Source: an uncultured Pseudomonadota bacterium (GTDB taxonomy: Bacteria; Pseudomonadota; Gammaproteobacteria; Burkholderiales; SG8-39). From it: a stretch of 6,042 nt of DNA. Both the position numbers and the translations under genes were made by a program. The notes under the pieces were generated by a model that did not search any database, was not told the origin of the DNA, and saw only the letters and a program-made list of their open reading frames with translations. Location: assembly GCA_903864555.1 (NCBI GenBank), contig CAIPGJ010000889.1, positions 1-6,042 of the forward strand. Direction: 5' to 3'. The first letter of the stretch is position 1; the number at the start of each line of letters is the position of its first letter. Shown here in pieces: positions 5,575-6,042 of the stretch.

Positions 5575-6042
5575 TTACTGGCCTTCTGCCTGGCCACCGG
5601 ATTCCGGGGTTGTTCCACCGTCTTCTGCTTTAGTCTTGCGCACGCGCTTGACTGCGGTCTTGGGTATGGCATCGGCTGCCGGCTGTACATCGCCGGTTGT
5701 GGCTTTGCGTACAGGAGCGCGGCGGGCGGGCTTGGCACCTGCTTCAGACTCTGGCTTGCCAGTGCCTGCAGGTTTCTCATCCGCTCTTCCGATTGCTGCA
5801 CGCGCCGGCGCCTTGCGTACCTTGCGGGCTGCGGACGGTTCGTCCGAAGCCGGGGCCGGAGGCGATGCAGGCTGCTCATTCTTTGCTAGCACATCGCCCT
5901 TGTAAACCCAGACCTTCACACCGATGACGCCGTAAGTAGTCTTGGCCTCGGAGGTGCCATAGTCGATGTCAGCACGCAAAGTGTGAAGGGGAACCCTTCC
6001 CTCGCGATACCATTCGGTTCTAGCGATCTCTATGCCATTCAA
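5575..6042 (-). CDS. rpsC: 30S ribosomal protein S3, C-terminal 155 residues, with an unusually long charged tail (5' end outside window)
   Basis: S3 is a small-subunit head protein that lines the mRNA entry channel together with S4 and S5. The window begins inside its C-terminal domain. The visible frame starts with a TTG leucine codon that is internal, not a start: [20 protein letters not shown], then [20 protein letters not shown] and [12 protein letters not shown], which match E. coli S3 from about residue 157. E. coli S3 then ends after about 25 residues. Here about 104 follow, rich in Ala, Pro, Lys, Arg, Glu and Gly. Basic clusters occur at visible residues 73-81 (RKVRKAPAR), 104-113 ([10 protein letters not shown]) and 128-138 ([11 protein letters not shown]), and the end is acidic and glycine-rich. 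The full protein should be near 310 residues against 233 in E. coli. It ends with TAA, 36 bases before rplP. Confidence 0.97.
   Translation of the reverse strand: MNGIEIARTEWYREGRVPLHTLRADIDYGTSEAKTTYGVIGVKVWVYKGDVLAKNEQPASPPAPASDEPSAARKVRKAPARAAIGRADEKPAGTGKPESEAGAKPARRAPVRKATTGDVQPAADAIPKTAVKRVRKTKAEDGGTTPESGGQAEGQ

Noticed and set aside
5436..5879. A 147-codon minus-strand frame overlapping rpsC and rplP
   Set aside because: It is an out-of-frame reading of the rpsC tail and the rplP start. The Arg/Gln/Pro-rich translation is a frame artefact, and the correct S3 and L16 frames are unambiguous.
1..6042. A novel system, insertion sequence, CRISPR array, tRNA or prophage segment
   Set aside because: Nearly every base is accounted for by the conserved S10-spc gene order. 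The only gap over 40 bases is the 175-base promoter and leader region. No direct-repeat arrays, transposase motifs or tRNA-like folds were seen on reading both strands.

Overview
The window is a contiguous piece of a bacterial ribosomal-protein cluster, all on the minus strand. It covers the 3' end of the S10 operon and most of the spc operon. In transcription order (high to low coordinate) the genes are rpsC (3' part), rplP, rpmC, rpsQ, then a 175-base gap, then rplN, rplX, rplE, rpsN, rpsH, rplF, rplR, rpsE, rpmD, rplO and secY (5' part). This is the canonical proteobacterial order with nothing inserted or missing. rpmD (59 aa) and the secY fragment were found by reading the sequence directly.

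The source is probably a betaproteobacterium. L16, L29, S17, L18, S5 and S8 read like betaproteobacterial versions from memory. Examples are the L16 start [19 protein letters not shown], the L29 start [11 protein letters not shown] and the S8 start [12 protein letters not shown]14 is the long 101-residue form without zinc-binding CxxC pairs. S3 carries a long charged C-terminal tail. Base composition is moderately GC-rich. I cannot name a genus.

Region by region: 5575-6042 encodes the S3 C-terminal part. 4668-5538 holds rplP, rpmC and rpsQ, tightly packed with a 2-base gap and an ATGA overlap. 4493-4667 is the only sizeable non-coding stretch. It carries a strong sigma-70-type promoter (TATAAT with an 18-base spacer to TTGCAT) and a potentially structured leader for the spc operon. 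From 4492 to 388 the ten ribosomal genes are separated by 1-17 bases. Most have a Shine-Dalgarno sequence overlapping or just after the previous stop, which fits one polycistronic, translationally coupled mRNA. 1-371 is the start of secY, the translocon channel gene.

The genes work together as parts of the 30S subunit (S3, S17, S14, S8, S5) and the 50S subunit (L16, L29, L14, L24, L5, L6, L18, L30, L15). SecY receives secretory and membrane proteins from the ribosome. I see no mobile element, CRISPR array, tRNA or new gene system. The points worth a second look are small: the spc promoter and leader, the S3 tail, the L15 tail, a hairpin at the rplX-rplE junction and the weak secY ribosome binding site.
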